In this document: piece by piece, positions 20,296-28,228 of the stretch
Numbering within the stretch: position 1 is the stretch's first letter
Layout: the number at the start of each line of letters is the position of its first letter
Assembly (NCBI RefSeq): GCF_013409255.1
Contig: NZ_JACCAS010000002.1
Coordinates: 1,860,001-1,924,000, forward strand
Direction of reading: 5' to 3'
Source of the DNA: Paraburkholderia bryophila
GTDB taxonomy: Bacteria; Pseudomonadota; Gammaproteobacteria; Burkholderiales; Burkholderiaceae
DNA: 64,000 bases
Position numbers and translations under genes: made by a program
Notes under the pieces: generated by a model
The model's database searches: none
What the model was told of the DNA's origin: nothing
Seen by the model: only the letters and a program-made list of their open reading frames with translations

Positions 20296-21768
20296 TCACC
20301 CCACCGAAACCTGAAACACGCGCCGGTAATTCCCACCCAAAATCGCGCTGACTTCTTCCTGCGTAAACCCGGCGACCCGCAACGCGCTCGCCAGATCGGG
20401 CAGCTGTTCATAGCTGCGAAACACCGGCGGCGAGATAAACCCGAGCATGTCGCTTCCTAGTCCGACATGCTCCACGCCGACCACATCCGCCATGCGCTTG
20501 ATGCCTTCGGCCATCGCGTGGATATCCTTGAACGACCCTGAACTCGGCCACACGCCGATCACGCCACCCGTGCCGGCAATCACGCGCGCATGGTCCGGCG
20601 TGATGAGCCGGCTGCGCGACGAAGGATGCGTGGCCAACGCCGAATGCGACAGCACGAGCGGCTTGGTGGACGTATCGGCGGCGCGCTTAACCAGGTCGTA
20701 AGTGCCGTGCGCGACATCCACGACGATGCCCAGCGCATTGCAACGCCGCACCACTTCCGCGCCGGTATCGGTCAGCCCGCCATGCACCGGCGGCTCGGTC
20801 TGAATATCGCCAAGCTCGTTCACGCGATAGTGCGTGAGCTGCAAATGCCGCAACTGATGCTGCGCATACGCCTCGTCGACGCGATCCACCTGACCTTCGA
20901 GAAAATCCCCGCCCTCGGCGGAGATGATCGCGCACGGTCCGAGCGAGCCCTTCGCCGCGAGCGACGCCGCATTCGTCACCACCTGCATCTGCTCACGCTC
21001 GATCAATTGATGCGCGCGCTGGAATTCGGCTTGACCGAGGGCATACAACTCGCCCGGCTGCGGATCGCGCCACGCTTCGAAGCGCTTGCGGTTTTCCGCG
21101 ACGCGCGTGACCGTCGTATCCGTGACGATCGCAAGGCAGATCACGTTCATGCCGCCTTTGCGCATCGGCGCGGCGAGCGGCAGAAACGGCCGACGCGCAC
21201 CGATCGCCGGATCGCGCGACACGGTCACGCGCCCGGCGTGGCTGTGCATGTCGATGGTGAGCGTGCTGGACGGCGCTTGCCACGAAGGCGCGCTGTGACT
21301 GCCGCTGTCTGCCTGCGCGACCGGGTCGTCTTGCGCGTGGTGGGGATCGGTATAGCCCGCGAAACGGCCAGGCGCACACGCCGCGAGTCCGAGCGCCGCG
21401 CCGGAGGAAAGAAACGCGCGCCGGCTGAAGGTGCGCGACGCAGAAGGCAAGCGATCGAGCGCGCTCGCTTCGACCAATCGATAACGCCAACCCGCGGGGT
21501 CGTCGACCAGACGCAGCAGCCGCCCGCGTAACGTCAGCGCTTCGGCTTGCGGCGCGAGCGGCGCTGCCGTGTAGACCTCGATCGACGCCGCCGGATTGCG
21601 CGGCACACAACCCCCGCAGCAGGGTTCATCGGCGCAGAGCAGAAAGTAATCGACCGATTCGGCTTGCGGATCCAGCGGAATCATCCAACCCGTGATGTCG
21701 ACAGTCGTGTCATGCAGCGTGTCGGCGTTGCCATCGCGAATCGTCGGCCAGTCGAGGGTCATCGGCAT
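20296..21768 (-). CDS. M19 membrane dipeptidase with N-terminal extra domain and internal Tat signal
   Basis: 490 residues. The part after about 150 is a renal-dipeptidase-like (M19) metallohydrolase: DMHSHAG, SAEGGDFLEG, DVAHGTYD, SHSALATHPSSRS and GLGSDMLGF supply the usual metal ligands. Unusually, a Tat-like signal (SRRAFLSSG, residues 115-123) followed by a lipobox LAAC (128-131) lies internally. Residues 1-105 form a small domain (ITGWMIPLDP, FLLCADEPCCGGCVP, LRGRLLRL) resembling DUF3299-type proteins. No ATG or GTG lies near the Tat segment; a TTG (Leu107 codon) is the only alternative start. Localisation is uncertain. Confidence 0.82.
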   Translation of the reverse strand: MPMTLDWPTIRDGNADTLHDTTVDITGWMIPLDPQAESVDYFLLCADEPCCGGCVPRNPAASIEVYTAAPLAPQAEALTLRGRLLRLVDDPAGWRYRLVEASALDRLPSASRTFSRRAFLSSGAALGLAACAPGRFAGYTDPHHAQDDPVAQADSGSHSAPSWQAPSSTLTIDMHSHAGRVTVSRDPAIGARRPFLPLAAPMRKGGMNVICLAIVTDTTVTRVAENRKRFEAWRDPQPGELYALGQAEFQRAHQLIEREQMQVVTNAASLAAKGSLGPCAIISAEGGDFLEGQVDRVDEAYAQHQLRHLQLTHYRVNELGDIQTEPPVHGGLTDTGAEVVRRCNALGIVVDVAHGTYDLVKRAADTSTKPLVLSHSALATHPSSRSRLITPDHARVIAGTGGVIGVWPSSGSFKDIHAMAEGIKRMADVVGVEHVGLGSDMLGFISPPVFRSYEQLPDLASALRVAGFTQEEVSAILGGNYRRVFQVSVG

Positions 21769-21783
21769 TCCTGTTGGGGCGAT

Positions 21784-22419
21784 TTATTTGCGAGCCGATC
21801 CGCTCCGGCTTTTATCGGGCGTCAGCGTACCGACCATGCTTTCAACGAGCTTCAACGCTTCGGCCTTCAGCGCGACTGGGTCGTCCGCGTTGTCGAGCAA
21901 CTGCGCCGCTTCGCACACCATGCTGCCGATCATGCGCGCGGCAAGGTAAGCGTTCGCGCGGGCCTTTTCATTATGACCTGCCGGACCGACCAGCGCGTCG
22001 ATCAGCAGCCCATAAACGTGCGCTTCTTCGATCTCGCGGCAGCGCGCCGTGCCGAGCACGGCGGGCGCAGTTTCGATCACGAGTTGCCGATAAGCGGGCT
22101 CGCAACAGACTTCCAGAAACTCGCGAATGCCCGCGCTAATGCGCTTCGCCTTTGGCGCGGCCCGGGCAGCGGCCTGCACTTTGGCGGCGGCCTGCTCCTG
22201 CAATGCGCCCACCAGCGCATCGAAGAGTTCGGCTTTATCGGCGAAGTGGTGATAGAACGCGCCGCGAGTCACGCGTGCGCTGCGTGCGATGGCCTCGATG
22301 CCGACCTGCTGATAACCCTGCGACGCGAATAGTTCGCCGGCGGCGCTAATCAACGCCTGACGCGTGGCGTCCGCGTATTCCTCGCGGCGGGATTTGGGAG
22401 GGACACCTGCGCTCGGCAT
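21784..22419 (-). CDS. TetR family repressor
   Basis: A 211-residue regulator with an N-terminal TetR helix-turn-helix (LFASQGYQQVGIEAIARSARVTRGAFYHHFADKAELF, about residues 28-64) and a C-terminal ligand domain. ATG 22419 gives the usual length; the frame continues upstream but through the operator region. Divergent from the NTF2-like gene across an inverted repeat, so it probably controls both. The stop is only 15 bases from the start of the M19 dipeptidase gene, which may be co-transcribed. Confidence 0.88.
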   Translation of the reverse strand: MPSAGVPPKSRREEYADATRQALISAAGELFASQGYQQVGIEAIARSARVTRGAFYHHFADKAELFDALVGALQEQAAAKVQAAARAAPKAKRISAGIREFLEVCCEPAYRQLVIETAPAVLGTARCREIEEAHVYGLLIDALVGPAGHNEKARANAYLAARMIGSMVCEAAQLLDNADDPVALKAEALKLVESMVGTLTPDKSRSGSARK

Positions 22420-22455
22420 AGGACGGTTTTTTATCGCTTGATTTTTCACATTCTG

Positions 22456-22485
22456 ATTGTAGTATACATACACGTTGTATGTGAA
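22456..22485 (-). promoter_or_regulatory. Candidate promoter of the tetR gene
   Basis: On the minus strand, TTCACA (22480-22485), 18-base spacer, TACAAT (22456-22461). The spacer contains the inverted repeat proposed as TetR operator, which is the arrangement expected for autorepression. Confidence 0.5.
22466..22482. promoter_or_regulatory. Inverted-repeat operator between tetR and NTF2-like gene
   Basis: ACATACA-CGT-TGTATGT, a 17-base inverted repeat with perfect 7-base arms. A further TGTATGT half site lies at 22494-22500, 18 bases from the right arm. It sits in an AT-rich divergent promoter region and is the best candidate binding site for the adjacent TetR protein. Confidence 0.7.
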
Positions 22486-22579
22486 AGTCTTGATGTATGT
22501 AGAATTTGACTTTGCTTGCAGCGTGGAAAGACGGACGCACAACCCGTAGGTAGGCAATCCCATCAGGAGCAGACCCGAA

Positions 22580-23020
22580 ATGACTCAGGCAGAGCAATAC
22601 CTTTCACCCACTGAAGAGCAGCTTTCCAATGCGCGCATCGCCGTGCAACGGTTCGCCGCGGAATGGCAAAACCCGGTCGCGGATAACTTGAGAAGTTTGA
22701 TGCACGAGGACACGCGTAACCTGATTCCGCCCATGACGGAACCGGCCGATCGGGAAGGCGTGGTCGAGCATTTTCGCCAGGTGCTGACGCAACTGCCGGA
22801 CTTGAAAGTCGATGTCTTACAGTGGGCGCCGACCGGCGACGCCGTGATGATCGAATGGCAGGCGTCGGCCACCGTCGCAGGCCAGCCGCTGAGTTGGCAG
22901 GGCGTCGACCGTTTCAACCTGCGCGGCGACCGGATGTACAAGGGGCAGGTGTATTGGGACACGCGACGTGTCGCCGAGCAGGTGGCCGAAGCGGTCAAGC
23001 GCGCTCAGCAGAAAGGCTAG
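22580..23020 (+). CDS. NTF2/SnoaL-like small protein
   Basis: A 146-residue soluble protein with SnoaL/NTF2-like features: an N-terminal helix, EWQNPVADNLRSLMHEDTRNLIPP, and a beta-sheet with IEWQASATVAGQPLSWQGVDRFNLRGDRM. This cone fold occurs in isomerases, hydrolases and non-catalytic binding proteins; the substrate is unknown. Divergent from the TetR gene, which probably represses it. It ends at a bidirectional terminator. Confidence 0.75.
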   Translation: MTQAEQYLSPTEEQLSNARIAVQRFAAEWQNPVADNLRSLMHEDTRNLIPPMTEPADREGVVEHFRQVLTQLPDLKVDVLQWAPTGDAVMIEWQASATVAGQPLSWQGVDRFNLRGDRMYKGQVYWDTRRVAEQVAEAVKRAQQKG

Positions 23021-23080
23021 GCAGGTTAAGAAGGCATCGCGTTGAATGACGCCAGTAAGTCACTAAGCCAGTAAGCCAGC

Positions 23081-23119
23081 AAAAAAGGCGGTTAAAGCTC
23101 GCACGCTTTAGCCGCCTTT
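23081..23119. terminator. Bidirectional terminator between NTF2-like gene and treY
   Basis: Arms GGCGGTTAAAGC (23087-23098, approx.) and GCTTTAGCCGCC (23105-23116) differ at one wobble pair. Six A residues precede and TTT follows, so it can end both the + strand gene and the seven-gene minus-strand cluster. Confidence 0.8.
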
Positions 23120-23144
23120 CATTCGCCAGGAGAAACAGACGCGA

Positions 23145-26009
23145 TCAACTGCGCGGCACGCCATCCTCCACCAGCACCGCGATCGGCATCGCGCCGAGCG
23201 CGTCGCGCACATACAGCAAGCCGTGCTCATCGACCTTCGGCGCTGCGGGGCTCAGCCAATCGAACAACGCTCGCGCCGACAGATCGGACGGCATTTCAAT
23301 CGCCGTGTCCGCCCACTTTTGCGGATCGACCATCGGCAGATCGCTTGCGTCATCGCTATCGAGCAAGCCGGAAGCCAACCGGCTCGCGATCACCACCGCC
23401 CAGGCGTTGCCATGCCGTCGCGCGAACGCAATCACATTCGCGGCATGCGCGCCGCGCACGGTAAGCGGCAAATACTCGCTCTGACTCAGCAACTCCGGCA
23501 AATGCGTGCGCAACGCCAGCACGCGTTGCACGACCGCGAGCTTCACGCGTCCGTCGCGCCAGGTCGGCAGGAAATCCGACGGCGGCGTCTGCACGAGCCA
23601 CGCTTCACGCTGAGCGAAATCCACCGGCCGGCGATTGTCCGGATCGACCAGACTAAAGTCCCACAACTCGGTGCCCTGATACAGATCGGGAATGCCCGGC
23701 GACGCCAGCCGCAACACCGTCTGTTGCAGACTATTGAGCGCACCGGCGCGGCCAATCCGCGCGACGAACGCCGATAGTTCCTTCAGAAAGCCGTCGCGTC
23801 GCTGCGGCGCGAGGATATCGAACAGGAAATCGCGGCAGCCGGCTTCATACGCTTCGTCAGGCGCGAGCCAGTTGGTTTGCAGCTTCGCTTCGCGCAGCGC
23901 CTTCAACTGCCATTGCGCGACGCGTTCGGCCAGTTCCTTGACGCCCGCTGCGTCGTCCGGTTTCAACTCCGGCGGCCAGCAACCGACCAGCGTCTGATAC
24001 AGCATCGCTTCGGCGGCGGGGCCCGGCGCCCAGTCGCAGCGCGTGTCCTGACCGACGCTGCTGATCGGCTTGCCGTCGAGCGCACGGCGATGCGGCGCGT
24101 TCAACGTCGACCACGCGCGCAAGGTCGCGCTCCAGTCCGCCGCGATTTCGCTCAACACCGCGAGACGGGCGCGCACGTCTTCGCCGCGTTTGTGATCGTG
24201 CGTGGCGGTGGCGAGCAACGCGTGAGGAAAGCGCTGCGCGCGTTCCAGATTAGCGGCATGAAACTGCTCGACCGACAGCGCGAATTCACCCGGGTCCGCG
24301 CCGACTTCGTTACGCGATAACAACCGGCCGTAGCGATAGCACGCCGTGTCTTCGACCGCCTTCGCGGCGACCGGCGCGGTCAATTGCGAAAACAGCGTTT
24401 GCGCGGTGCGCCGCGCCGAACCGGCGTGGCTGGGCGGCGCGTTGTTCTGACCTGGCTGCGGCGGCGCGCCGGGGCGTCCGCTTGGCGCTTCTTCCGCACT
24501 ACCGCCGAGCCACGCGTTCACGCGATCGAGCACGACGAGGTCCGCGCGCGACAGCGATTGTTTTGCGCCTTCGAGCGCCTGGTCGAAATAGACGTTGTCG
24601 GCAGTGCTGCGCAAGCCGTTCTGCGGATAGACGCGATACACCGGAAAATGCACGACCAGTTCGGTCAGCACACGCCGCAGCGAGGTGAACGCGAAATCAC
24701 GCGTGGTCAGCGAATCTCGTGCGATGCGATGCAACGCGCGCGCTGCCCGATCCAGTTCCGCCGACAGGTTCTCCGCGAGAATCTTGCGGCGCGCGATCAA
24801 CGCTTCGTCCGCGAAACGCGGGCTGCGGCCGGTGAGTTCGGCCCATGTCTGCGCAAGCGGTTCCGCGCCGGCGGGATCGTGCAGCAACGCGCCTACGTCG
24901 TTCATGAAGTCGTAGCCGGTCGTGCCGTCCACGGGCCAATCGTCGCGCAGCGGTTCGCCACGGCCGAGAATTTTCTCGACGACCACATACGGCGCGGTGT
25001 CGCGCAATTCCGTGAGACGCTGCCGCAACCGCTGCGCGTATTCGCGCGGCTCGGCGAGCCCGTCGACGTGATCGATCCGCAGCCCGTCCACCACGCCTTC
25101 CTGGTAGAGACGGAAAATCAGCGCATGCACCGCGTCGAACACTTCGGGCCGCTCCACGCGCACGCCGGCGAGTGTGGAGATGTCGAAGAAGCGCCGCCAG
25201 TTGACTTCGTCGGACGCGGTGCGCCACCACGCAAGCCGGAAATGCTGCCGCTCGATCAGCCGATGCAGGCGGTCACGCGTCACCGGATCGCCAGGTGCGT
25301 ACGCTTCCAGCGCGGCATCGATCGCCGCACTGCCTTGCTGCGCGACGAACTCGCGCAACATCTCGCGCCCTTCGGCGGCACGCGGATGATCGGTGGGTTG
25401 CGTCGTCAGCCCGTTGAAGCGTTCGGCGAGCGCGTTGAGGTCGGCGCGCTCCGCGCCTTGCAGGATCGACGCGTAATCGATCGGGCACACGGGGAACACA
25501 TGCGGACCGTAGCCGATATAAAAGCGCCCACTGTCCGCATCAAAAAGCAGCGCGATGCGGCCCGCCGCGAGCTCTTCGCCATACTGCGCGCCGAGCGTCG
25601 GCGCCAGCACCTTGCCGCGCAACGCCGGATCCGGCGAATGCCAGTCGACGTCGAAATGACGCGCGTAAGCGCTGTGCCGGCCCCATTCGAGAATATCGAG
25701 CCACCACGCGTTGCTGGCGCCGCCCACGCCCATATGGTTCGGCACCATATCGACAAGCAGCCCCATGTTGTGCGCGCGCAGCTTGTCGACGAGACGTTTG
25801 AGCCCCGCCTCGCCGCCGCATTCGGCGCTGACCCGGGTGTAGTCGACGGTGTCGTAGCCGTGCATCGATCCGGGCTCGGCCGTGGTGATCGGCGACGCGT
25901 ACACGTGGCTGATGCCGAGCGCGGCGAAATAGTCGACGTGCTTCGCGGCGTCGTCGAAGGTGAAGCCTCGGTGAAACTGGAGGCGAAGCGTGGAGCGCGG
26001 GACAGTCAT
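23145..26009 (-). CDS. treY: Maltooligosyl trehalose synthase
   Basis: Isomerises the reducing-end linkage of maltodextrins to alpha-1,1, giving maltooligosyl trehalose for TreZ. A 954-residue GH13 enzyme with the start STLRLQFHRGFTFDDA, nucleophile region DGLRIDHVDGLAEP, acid glutamate in VVEKILGRGE, and HDHKRGED around the third carboxylate. It is at the long end for the family. The start overlaps the malQ stop by four bases; it is the last gene of the cluster. Confidence 0.95.
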   Translation of the reverse strand: MTVPRSTLRLQFHRGFTFDDAAKHVDYFAALGISHVYASPITTAEPGSMHGYDTVDYTRVSAECGGEAGLKRLVDKLRAHNMGLLVDMVPNHMGVGGASNAWWLDILEWGRHSAYARHFDVDWHSPDPALRGKVLAPTLGAQYGEELAAGRIALLFDADSGRFYIGYGPHVFPVCPIDYASILQGAERADLNALAERFNGLTTQPTDHPRAAEGREMLREFVAQQGSAAIDAALEAYAPGDPVTRDRLHRLIERQHFRLAWWRTASDEVNWRRFFDISTLAGVRVERPEVFDAVHALIFRLYQEGVVDGLRIDHVDGLAEPREYAQRLRQRLTELRDTAPYVVVEKILGRGEPLRDDWPVDGTTGYDFMNDVGALLHDPAGAEPLAQTWAELTGRSPRFADEALIARRKILAENLSAELDRAARALHRIARDSLTTRDFAFTSLRRVLTELVVHFPVYRVYPQNGLRSTADNVYFDQALEGAKQSLSRADLVVLDRVNAWLGGSAEEAPSGRPGAPPQPGQNNAPPSHAGSARRTAQTLFSQLTAPVAAKAVEDTACYRYGRLLSRNEVGADPGEFALSVEQFHAANLERAQRFPHALLATATHDHKRGEDVRARLAVLSEIAADWSATLRAWSTLNAPHRRALDGKPISSVGQDTRCDWAPGPAAEAMLYQTLVGCWPPELKPDDAAGVKELAERVAQWQLKALREAKLQTNWLAPDEAYEAGCRDFLFDILAPQRRDGFLKELSAFVARIGRAGALNSLQQTVLRLASPGIPDLYQGTELWDFSLVDPDNRRPVDFAQREAWLVQTPPSDFLPTWRDGRVKLAVVQRVLALRTHLPELLSQSEYLPLTVRGAHAANVIAFARRHGNAWAVVIASRLASGLLDSDDASDLPMVDPQKWADTAIEMPSDLSARALFDWLSPAAPKVDEHGLLYVRDALGAMPIAVLVEDGVPRS

Positions 26010-28228
26010 GGCGTATCAGGCTCCGCGGAAGCGTTGGAAGAAGGAGCGGCAGCGCGCGCGGCGCGGCGTTCGCGATCGACGGCGAGCAGGCGGTCGCAGA
26101 AGACGTCGTCCTTGAACAGTTCGTCGATCGGCAGATTCACGCGACGACGCCAGTTCGGGTGCTCGTCGATCGAGCCGGGCAAGTTCGGCTGCTCGACTTG
26201 CCCGAGCAGGTCTTCGAGCGGAAACGTCACCAGCGGACCCGGTGTAGCGCAGACGAACGCGAGCGCTTCATCCACCGGCGCATCGTCGGGCGGCGGCGCT
26301 TCTACACCGTGCGCGGCCACGCCGGCCGACTGGAACGCGCGCCACATGTTGGCGCGGTCGTGCGCGCGTTCTTCCTGCGCGAGCTGTACCGGATCGCGGC
26401 CGTCGGCGCGCGCCATTGTCTGGCCGATCCGGTTGCGCCACACAATGTCGCTGCCGCGCCACCAGCCGGCCACGGTCGGCAGATCGTGGGTGGTGGTGGT
26501 GCCGACGGCATTACGGTCCCACTCGTGCGGCGGCTTGAAACCTTTGCCGCCGTGCGCGCCCTCGAACCACAACACGCGAATGCCGGCGAGTCCGTGCTCG
26601 TCGAGTCGCTCGCGAAAACCGGGCGGCACGGTGCCGAGATCTTCGCCGATCACGATCGAGCGAAACCGCCACGATTCGAGCGCGATCAAGCGCAGCAGGT
26701 CTTCGAGCGGGTAGCGCAGATACGCACCGTTGCGCGCGCTTTCGCCTTCGGGCACGAGCCACAGCCGACGCAACCCGAGAATGTGATCGATCCGGATGCC
26801 GCCGGCATGCGCGAACGCCGCGCGCAACATGTCGATGAACGCGGAGAAGCCCTGCGTGCGCATGGCGCGTGGCGAGAAGGTGGTGAGGCCCCATGCCTGG
26901 CCGGCCTGGTTGAAGAGGTCCGGCGGCGCGCCGACCGATACGCCCTGCAGCATGTCGTCGCGATACGACCAGGCGTGACTGCCGGCGCTATCGCAGCCCA
27001 CCGCGAGATCGGCGATCAGGCCGACGGCCATGCCGGCATCGCGTGCGGCGTGTTGGGCGTGCGATAAACCCTTGGCGGCCAGCCATTGCAAAAACAGATG
27101 GAAATCGACTTCGTGTCGATGAGCTTCGGCGAAGGCTTCAACCTCGGCGCTGCGCGGATCGCGCAATGCTTCCGGCCAGTTGCGCCAATGACCGTTGCCG
27201 CCTTCCTGCGAGAGTTGCGCGGCTTGCAGCGCTTCGAAACGCGCATGGTCTTCGAGCGCGCGGCCGGCGCGTTCGCAGAAGCCGTGGAATTCCAACGCGC
27301 GCGGTGTCTCGTGCGCGCGGTCCTGCTCGCAGAAGTGCTCGTACAGCGAGCGCAGCACCTTCAGCTTCAAGACGACGGCGTTCGGCCAGTCGATCAGCGG
27401 CAAGTCTTCCAACGCCGACCAGCTCTGCGTGCCTTGCGCGGCTTCGAGCGCGCTGCGTGCCGCGTCCGCGCCGAACACGGCGGCGGGATCGATATGCGTG
27501 ACGTTCAACCACAAGCGTGACGACGGCGAATACGGACTGAAGCGATTCGGTTCCGCGCTGAACATCGCGTGAGTCGGGCTGACGGCGAGCGCGTGCGCGC
27601 CGCGCCGCGCGCTTTCGATGGCGAGTTGCGCCAGCGCCGAATAATCGCCGATGCCGCCGTCGCCGACGCGACGCAAGCCGTACAGTTGCGCGGCAATGCC
27701 CCACAAAGGCGGCGCGTGTGCGGCGGTGGTGTTGGCTTTGTCGCTGTCGTCGCTGTCGTTCAGCGTGCGCCACGCATCCGCCACCGTGTAGCAACGTGCG
27801 GGCGCCACCGCCAGCGTCATCCGTTGCTCGTTGAGCACGAGCGTGTGATAGCCGGGTTCGTCGATGGGCGCGAGCAGCGCTTCCTCGCCTTTAGGCGCCG
27901 TAAAGCGCCCGTCGATGATCGAGCCGCTTTCGAGTTCGATCCGATAGTGACTGCCCGAGCGGATCGCCGCGGCGGGCAGCGCGATGCCGCGTCCCACTTC
28001 GGCGGTCATCAGCGGCGGCAATTTGCGGCCCGACAATTCGGCTTCGAGCGCGGCGGCGCTTTGGCGGATTTGCGTCGCGTTGCCGCACGGCAAGCCCATG
28101 CGGTCGAGCAGCACGGCCAGCGTGCTTTCCGGCACATGTTGGGTCGTGTGGTGCGCGTCCTGCCACTCCACCTCGAAACCGGCGCGCGTGGCGAGGGTGA
28201 CGATCGTATCGTTGCGTCGAGTGCTCAC
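26006..28228 (-). CDS. malQ: 4-alpha-glucanotransferase (amylomaltase)
   Basis: Disproportionates maltodextrins. A 740-residue GH77 enzyme of the long form, with about 160 extra N-terminal residues before the barrel. Catalytic segments are GGIRIDHILGLRRLW (nucleophile Asp), IVIGEDLGTVPPGF (acid Glu) and TTHDLPTVAGWW. Lying between treZ and treY, it would adjust chain lengths for the TreY/TreZ branch. It overlaps both neighbours by four bases. Confidence 0.95.
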   Translation of the reverse strand: MSTRRNDTIVTLATRAGFEVEWQDAHHTTQHVPESTLAVLLDRMGLPCGNATQIRQSAAALEAELSGRKLPPLMTAEVGRGIALPAAAIRSGSHYRIELESGSIIDGRFTAPKGEEALLAPIDEPGYHTLVLNEQRMTLAVAPARCYTVADAWRTLNDSDDSDKANTTAAHAPPLWGIAAQLYGLRRVGDGGIGDYSALAQLAIESARRGAHALAVSPTHAMFSAEPNRFSPYSPSSRLWLNVTHIDPAAVFGADAARSALEAAQGTQSWSALEDLPLIDWPNAVVLKLKVLRSLYEHFCEQDRAHETPRALEFHGFCERAGRALEDHARFEALQAAQLSQEGGNGHWRNWPEALRDPRSAEVEAFAEAHRHEVDFHLFLQWLAAKGLSHAQHAARDAGMAVGLIADLAVGCDSAGSHAWSYRDDMLQGVSVGAPPDLFNQAGQAWGLTTFSPRAMRTQGFSAFIDMLRAAFAHAGGIRIDHILGLRRLWLVPEGESARNGAYLRYPLEDLLRLIALESWRFRSIVIGEDLGTVPPGFRERLDEHGLAGIRVLWFEGAHGGKGFKPPHEWDRNAVGTTTTHDLPTVAGWWRGSDIVWRNRIGQTMARADGRDPVQLAQEERAHDRANMWRAFQSAGVAAHGVEAPPPDDAPVDEALAFVCATPGPLVTFPLEDLLGQVEQPNLPGSIDEHPNWRRRVNLPIDELFKDDVFCDRLLAVDRERRAARAAAPSSNASAEPDTP

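Noticed and set aside
24384..26714. 776-codon open frame on the plus strand opposite treY/malQ
   Set aside because: Antisense to two GH13/GH77 genes with complete catalytic motifs; composition is Arg/His-rich and without signatures.
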